Source: WRIS01 sp964345475 (lineage in GTDB: Bacteria > Actinomycetota > Coriobacteriia > Coriobacteriales > Eggerthellaceae). From it: a stretch of 64,000 nucleotides of DNA. The DNA lies in contig CAYFQW010000005.1 in NCBI GenBank assembly GCA_964345475.1, positions 47,639 through 111,638 on the forward strand, given 5' to 3'. The translations under genes and the position numbers were made by a program. Positions 60,195-64,000 of the stretch are shown in pieces (within the stretch, counting starts at the first letter, position 1; every line of letters begins with the position of its first letter). The notes beneath the pieces are model-generated. The model saw only the letters and a list, made by a program, of their open reading frames with translations. It made no database searches and had not been told where the DNA came from.

Positions 60195-61271
60195 TTAATG
60201 CTGAGGTTCTGCAACCCCAAGATGTCTGTACGCTCTTGCGGTTGCCTGCCTGCCTTTCGGAGTACGAACCAGCAAGCCCTGCTGTATCAAATAAGGCTCG
60301 TATACATCCTCGATGGTGTCGGTATCTTCACTCAAGGCTGAGGCGAGCGTCGTAAGGCCGACCGGCCTTCCTGAAAACTGCACCGTTAAAAGCTTAAGAA
60401 GTCGATTGTCAAGCGCATCAAGCCCCATGGAGTCAACTTCGAAAAAGCTCAGGGCCTTCGATGCAGCATCTTGATCGATAAAACCTTCGTTTTTAACTTG
60501 TGTCCAATCGCGCACCCTCTTGAAGAGCCTGTTGGCCAAGCGTGGCGTTCCCCTGCTTCGTCGGGCAATTTCGAGTGCACCCTCTTCTTCTATAGAGATA
60601 TTAAGGATGGAAGCAGAGCGCAATACGATTTCTGCAAGCTCTTCAGCCGAATAATAATCGAGTCTAAAAGCGATGCCGAAACGATCACGCAAAGGGCCAG
60701 TCAGTAGCCCTGGGCGTGTGGTTGCCCCTATCAGGGTGAAAGCTGGAAGGTCGATGCGAATAGAACGGGCAGCAGGGCCCTTTCCAACCACAATGTCGAG
60801 AGCGTAATCCTCTAAGGCGGGGTAGAGCACCTCTTCAACCATACGGTTAAGGCGATGAATTTCGTCGATAAATAAAACGTCGCCCTCTTCAAGGTTAGTT
60901 AAAATGGCAGCCAGATCTCCCGTTCTCTCGATTGCCGGACCACTGGTTGTTTTAATGCTTGCACCGAGTTCGTTTGCCACAACTGTAGCAAGCGTTGTCT
61001 TCCCCAAACCTGGGGGGCCTGAGAGTAAAACATGGTCGAGCACATCGTTTCGCTGACGAGATGCCTCGATAAGGATTGCAAGAGACTCCTTAACCTTTTC
61101 CTGCCCAAGGTAATCGCAAAGATACTTCGGCCGCAAACTCCGGTCGAGGGCAAGATCTTCTTCAGTAAGACGTGGCGTAACGGAGCGTTCCTGCCCATAC
61201 GCAGAGTCTTCTACTTCCTCGCTTGAGGCCTCATACATGAGCCCTTCGATATGTGGTGCAGTACTGCCCAT
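60195..61271 (-). CDS. ruvB: Holliday junction branch-migration ATPase RuvB
   Basis: AAA+ motor of the RuvABC resolvasome (358 residues). Walker A is GPPGLGKTTL, Walker B FIDEIHRLN, sensor region TLIGATTRPGLLTGPLRDRFGI, and a C-terminal winged helix ends EPYLIQQGLLVRTPKGR. The N-terminal 30 residues before LRPKYLCDYLGQ are a little longer than in many homologues. It lies 66 bases downstream of ruvA. Confidence 0.97.
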   Translation of the reverse strand: MGSTAPHIEGLMYEASSEEVEDSAYGQERSVTPRLTEEDLALDRSLRPKYLCDYLGQEKVKESLAILIEASRQRNDVLDHVLLSGPPGLGKTTLATVVANELGASIKTTSGPAIERTGDLAAILTNLEEGDVLFIDEIHRLNRMVEEVLYPALEDYALDIVVGKGPAARSIRIDLPAFTLIGATTRPGLLTGPLRDRFGIAFRLDYYSAEELAEIVLRSASILNISIEEEGALEIARRSRGTPRLANRLFKRVRDWTQVKNEGFIDQDAASKALSFFEVDSMGLDALDNRLLKLLTVQFSGRPVGLTTLASALSEDTDTIEDVYEPYLIQQGLLVRTPKGRQATARAYRHLGVAEPQH

Positions 61272-61337
61272 GACTGTCGCGGTGATTCCTTTCCTATCTG
61301 CTGGACGTATCTCGTTTGGAGCCTTAGCCCCCTACCT

Positions 61338-61931
61338 TTACTGAATTAATCCTCCCAACCGTTTTAAAGCATATTGTAGCAGCCCTGCCTCAGTATGGGG
61401 CTCAGGAGCTCCTTTCAAGGCTAAACTCGCTTCTTCCAGTGTAAAGCCCATCGACAGAAGTGCTTCCTGGGCTGCCGAGTCAGCGTCTGAAATGGCAGCC
61501 GGAGCGAGCGTATCGTCTTGATTGAGTGTTTTCTCAAGCGAACCTTTTAGCTCGAGGACGATGCGGGAAGCTGTTTTTTTGCCAATGCCGGATATCCGCG
61601 AAATCGAAGGTATATCTTCTTGTACGATATGCAAAGCAAGCTCTTTTGGGCTGTAAAGCGATAATGCCGAGAGGGCTGTTTTAGGGCCGACGCCGCCTAC
61701 ATCGATAAGCTTAAGAAAAAGCTCCCTTTCTTCAGCCTGGAGAAATCCATAGAGATTGAATGCGTCTTCCCGAACCTGAAGATACGTGTGCACCTGAACT
61801 TCTTCTCCTAGTTCTGGCAAGCGGGAAAGCCCCGTTGCGGGCATGAGCACGGCAAAGCCTATACCTCCCGTCTCTATGAGCGCCCTGTCCTCGAATTTGC
61901 CTATGAGTCTTCCCTGTAAGCTTGCAATCAT
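61338..61931 (-). CDS. ruvA: Holliday junction DNA-binding protein RuvA
   Basis: Tetrameric junction-binding subunit (197 residues) opening MIASLQGRLIGKFEDRALIETGGIGFAVLMP. Two helix-hairpin-helix motifs are seen in LIDVGGVGPKTALSALS and ISGIGKKTASRIVLELKG, and the C-terminal RuvB-binding domain in AQEALLSMGFTLEEASLALKG. It begins 14 bases after ruvC. Confidence 0.97.
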   Translation of the reverse strand: MIASLQGRLIGKFEDRALIETGGIGFAVLMPATGLSRLPELGEEVQVHTYLQVREDAFNLYGFLQAEERELFLKLIDVGGVGPKTALSALSLYSPKELALHIVQEDIPSISRISGIGKKTASRIVLELKGSLEKTLNQDDTLAPAAISDADSAAQEALLSMGFTLEEASLALKGAPEPHTEAGLLQYALKRLGGLIQ

Positions 61932-61945
61932 GTACCGTACTCCTC

Positions 61946-62679
61946 TTAGACCCCGTCCGTTTTCGTCAATCGCGAAAACTCCTCATGTGTAGTAAAGCAA
62001 ATGGCAGCTGCTAGCGCATCAGCTGCATGATCGGGACGTGGCTCTTTCTTGAGGGCTAATAGATGCTTCACCATATACTGGATTTGGGATTTCTCAGCTG
62101 TGCCTGTTCCCACAACGGCAAGCTTGATTTGGCGTGGGCTGAACTCTGCCACCTCGAGTTCGTGATCGGCGCAAGCCACTAAGGCCGCCCCGCGCGCTTG
62201 CCCCGTAGCAAAAGCGCTTTTCGCATTTACTCCGAACCACACTGTCTCAATGCCGACACAGCTAGGCTGATAGCGCGAGATGATTACATCCATTTGATCG
62301 TGTATTTTTTTTAATCGCTCGGCAACGCTACAACTCGACTTACTTGCAATGCATCCATAGGCAAGGCAAGAGAGCCTCGTCCCTTCCTGGGCAACGATGC
62401 CCCATCCTGTATGAGCCAAGCCAGGGTCGATCCCCAGCACAAAGCGCTTCTCTGGGGTTGATGATGTGCTGCTTGTGCAAGAGCTACTGTTCAAGTGCGT
62501 ATTATTCGTTTGGGATGAGNNNNNNNNNNNNNNNNNNNNNNNNNNNNNNNNNNNNNNNNNNNNNNNNNNNNNNNNNNNNNNNNNNNNNNNNNNNNNNNNN
62601 NNNNNNNNNNNNNNNNNNNTGTGCTGCTTGTGCAAGAGCTACTGTTCAAGTGCGTATTATTCGTTTGGGATGAGACCAT
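61946..62679 (-). CDS. ruvC: Holliday junction resolvase RuvC (crosses an assembly gap)
   Basis: Endonuclease that cuts Holliday junctions. Acidic catalytic motifs are present: FVLGIDPGLAHTGWG, VGIETVWFG and DHAADALAAAICF. The gap at 62520-62619 interrupts the N-terminus. If the 100 N and one copy of the 55-base duplicated flank are removed, the gene reads in frame as 192 residues from the ATG at 62677-62679, which has AAGGAGG nine bases upstream; read literally the frame does not close. The product then has an unusual Ser/Thr/Asn-rich extension of about 26 residues before the RuvC core. Confidence 0.88.
62465..62674. other. 100-N assembly gap flanked by an identical 55-base sequence
   Basis: Bases 62465-62519 are identical to 62620-62674 and flank the N run at 62520-62619. 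Identical ends of this length are expected when two de Bruijn contigs share an unmerged k-mer overlap, so the duplication is probably artificial. Confidence 0.9.
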
Positions 62680-62825
62680 ATAACCCAACCTCCTTAATCA
62701 ACAAACACTTGTTCGTCTATAATACCATATGCTAAGATAAAGAGCCTCCATATTGCCTTCGACACCATAAAGCGTCTCAGTCTTTTTTGAAGCACTTGAC
62801 TCCAGGAAATGAATCGTGTGCGATC

Positions 62826-63875
62826 TTAACCCTTCCACCTGCGGGGATGCCCCGTTCGTTCTTTAATCCGTGCCGCCTCCTCACGGCGTGCCTTCATGTC
62901 TTCATTCTCGCGGCAAAGCGTGCGATACGACTCTAGACGCTCAGGGGAGAGATCACCTCGTTCGAAGGCTGCTCGCACGGCACAGCCAGGCTCTTTATCA
63001 TGCTTGCAATCCCCGAATCTGCAAGAAAGAGCAATTTCTTCTATGTCGGGAAAGGTGGCTTCTATTCCCGTATCCGCATCCCAAAGGCCGAGCCCCCGCA
63101 CGCCTGGCATATCGATGATGTATCCCCCCTTTGGAATTGGCACCATTTCACGGCTCACGGTAGTATGACGCCCTTTTCCATCGAAGTCCCGCACTGCAGA
63201 TGTTATTTGCACCTCCCTTTTTACTAAAAGGTTGATAAGTGTGGATTTCCCAACCCCGCTTCTCCCTATAAGAACCGCCGTTTTACCCTCAGAAATGACG
63301 GAACGCAGACTCTCGACGCTGCAAGGATCGTTCATGGATGTAAGGAAGACCTTGTTTTTGCCGGCAAGGTTTTTTACCTGTTTGAGCCTTTTTTCGGAAT
63401 CCTTTTTACACGATGCAAGATCAGCCTTTGTCAGAACAACATACACCTGTGCCCCTGTCTCATGGGCCAAGACAAGCTCCCGTTCGAGCCTCCGAATATT
63501 AAGATCGGGGAGGGTATGGACTACGAGCACCATATCGAAATTTGCCGCTAAAACCTGCGCCATTACCTGCTCTTTAGGATCTTTTCGAACGAGCTCGGTT
63601 CGGCGAGGGCAAATCTCCTCTATAAGAGCCTTGTCATGTCCTTCGGGAACATGGATGCGGAGGATGTCGCCAATCACAGCGCGCTGCGCTTTGTGGGCTT
63701 TCCCTCTCGACCCTTCCTCTTGGTGTGCTTCATCCACGCTTCCTGGCTCAAGACTAGCGTACTTTTCTTCTTTAATCAGCGCAGTCGCATGTTCGCATCG
63801 GTAGGTATCCCCTTGCTCGGTGCGGACCAAGGGATAGGATCTGTCGAGCTTTATTAATTGAGCAACACATCTCAT
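62826..63875 (-). CDS. rsgA: ribosome small subunit-dependent GTPase A
   Basis: Circularly permuted GTPase (349 residues) that checks late 30S maturation. An OB-fold N-terminus is followed by the permuted G motifs LTKADL (G4), GRSGVGKSTLINLL (G1) and DMPGVRGLG (G3), and a zinc-binding domain CRFGDCKHDKEPGCAV. The acidic linker at about 45-60 (PGSVDEAHQEEGSRGKAHKA is the region) is somewhat longer than usual. Confidence 0.95.
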   Translation of the reverse strand: MRCVAQLIKLDRSYPLVRTEQGDTYRCEHATALIKEEKYASLEPGSVDEAHQEEGSRGKAHKAQRAVIGDILRIHVPEGHDKALIEEICPRRTELVRKDPKEQVMAQVLAANFDMVLVVHTLPDLNIRRLERELVLAHETGAQVYVVLTKADLASCKKDSEKRLKQVKNLAGKNKVFLTSMNDPCSVESLRSVISEGKTAVLIGRSGVGKSTLINLLVKREVQITSAVRDFDGKGRHTTVSREMVPIPKGGYIIDMPGVRGLGLWDADTGIEATFPDIEEIALSCRFGDCKHDKEPGCAVRAAFERGDLSPERLESYRTLCRENEDMKARREEAARIKERTGHPRRWKG

Positions 63876-63922
63876 ACGCTACATTATTCCCCCTACAATT
63901 AGTTACCTTGTCGCAGAGCCTC

Positions 63923-64000
63923 TTATCTCAGTCTTTCTTTCAGAACATAAAAAATTACAAGTAGAACAAGTCCAGCCATCACAGCAAGAATACCTGGTAG
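63923..64000 (-). CDS. C-terminal end of a membrane protein, partial
   Basis: An open frame enters from the right edge and ends at 63923-63925. The 25 residues read LPGILAVMAGLVLLVIFYVL then KERLR, a single transmembrane helix with a basic cytoplasmic end. It is too short to identify. It would be transcribed in the same direction as rsgA. Confidence 0.55.
   Translation of the reverse strand, partial: LPGILAVMAGLVLLVIFYVLKERLR

Overview
The window is chromosomal DNA of an anaerobic actinobacterium, most likely a member of the Eggerthellaceae (class Coriobacteriia). The evidence is the combination of a menaquinone operon, several Tat-exported flavin and molybdenum oxidoreductases, two many-helix membrane proteins ending in a LuxR DNA-binding domain, a tandem MarR protein and a fused SecDF. 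Base composition is moderate, so the genus is left open. There are no phage, insertion-sequence or CRISPR genes. Three runs of exactly 100 N mark scaffold joins (18468-18567, 58897-58996, 62520-62619); at the last two, the flanking contigs share an identical 55-base end.

Layout. 1-5984 (minus): menF-menD-menH-menB-menE, converting chorismate to dihydroxynaphthoyl-CoA; menE is cut by the window edge. 6172-7963: mscL with an added zinc ribbon, an ACT-domain protein, and exonuclease III. 8113-15454 (minus): a two-component system followed by purC, a small membrane protein and purSQL. 15803-20970: a Tat-exported protein, purB, two TrkA-type potassium regulators and a secreted lysozyme-like protein. 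21442-24669 (plus): a zur-znuA-znuC-znuB zinc uptake operon with a Fur/Zur-type palindrome over its promoter. 24718-27928 (minus): a siderophore/haem/cobalamin-type ABC importer. 27944-28738: a decayed pseudogene, tRNA-Arg(ACG) and structured non-coding DNA.

28835-47213 is the accessory respiratory region. It holds (a) a tandem MarR regulator facing an operon of FMN-binding lipoprotein, Tat flavoprotein reductase and integral membrane protein; (b) an operon of unknown protein, molybdopterin oxidoreductase (Tat, probably a lipoprotein), four-cluster ferredoxin, TorD-like chaperone, haem-b membrane protein and membrane LuxR regulator; (c) a membrane dipeptidase and an MFS transporter; (d) a second Tat flavoprotein divergent from a second membrane LuxR regulator. 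Menaquinol from the men pathway is the likely electron donor for these extracytoplasmic reductases, and riboflavin uptake would supply their flavins.

47320-51530 (plus): an FMN riboswitch controls ribU-ecfA1-ecfA2-ecfT (complete ECF riboflavin importer), followed by a small flavin-dependent oxidoreductase. A one-mismatch parS site lies at 51537-51552, suggesting origin proximity. 51573-58815: a DUF1292 protein, SecDF, tgt, a HAD phosphatase, queH and queA (queuosine tRNA modification). 58839-64000: a hexanucleotide repeat, a cold-shock protein, a DUF6483-like protein, ruvB-ruvA-ruvC, rsgA and the end of a membrane-protein gene. Start codons were chosen mainly by Shine-Dalgarno position and family length.
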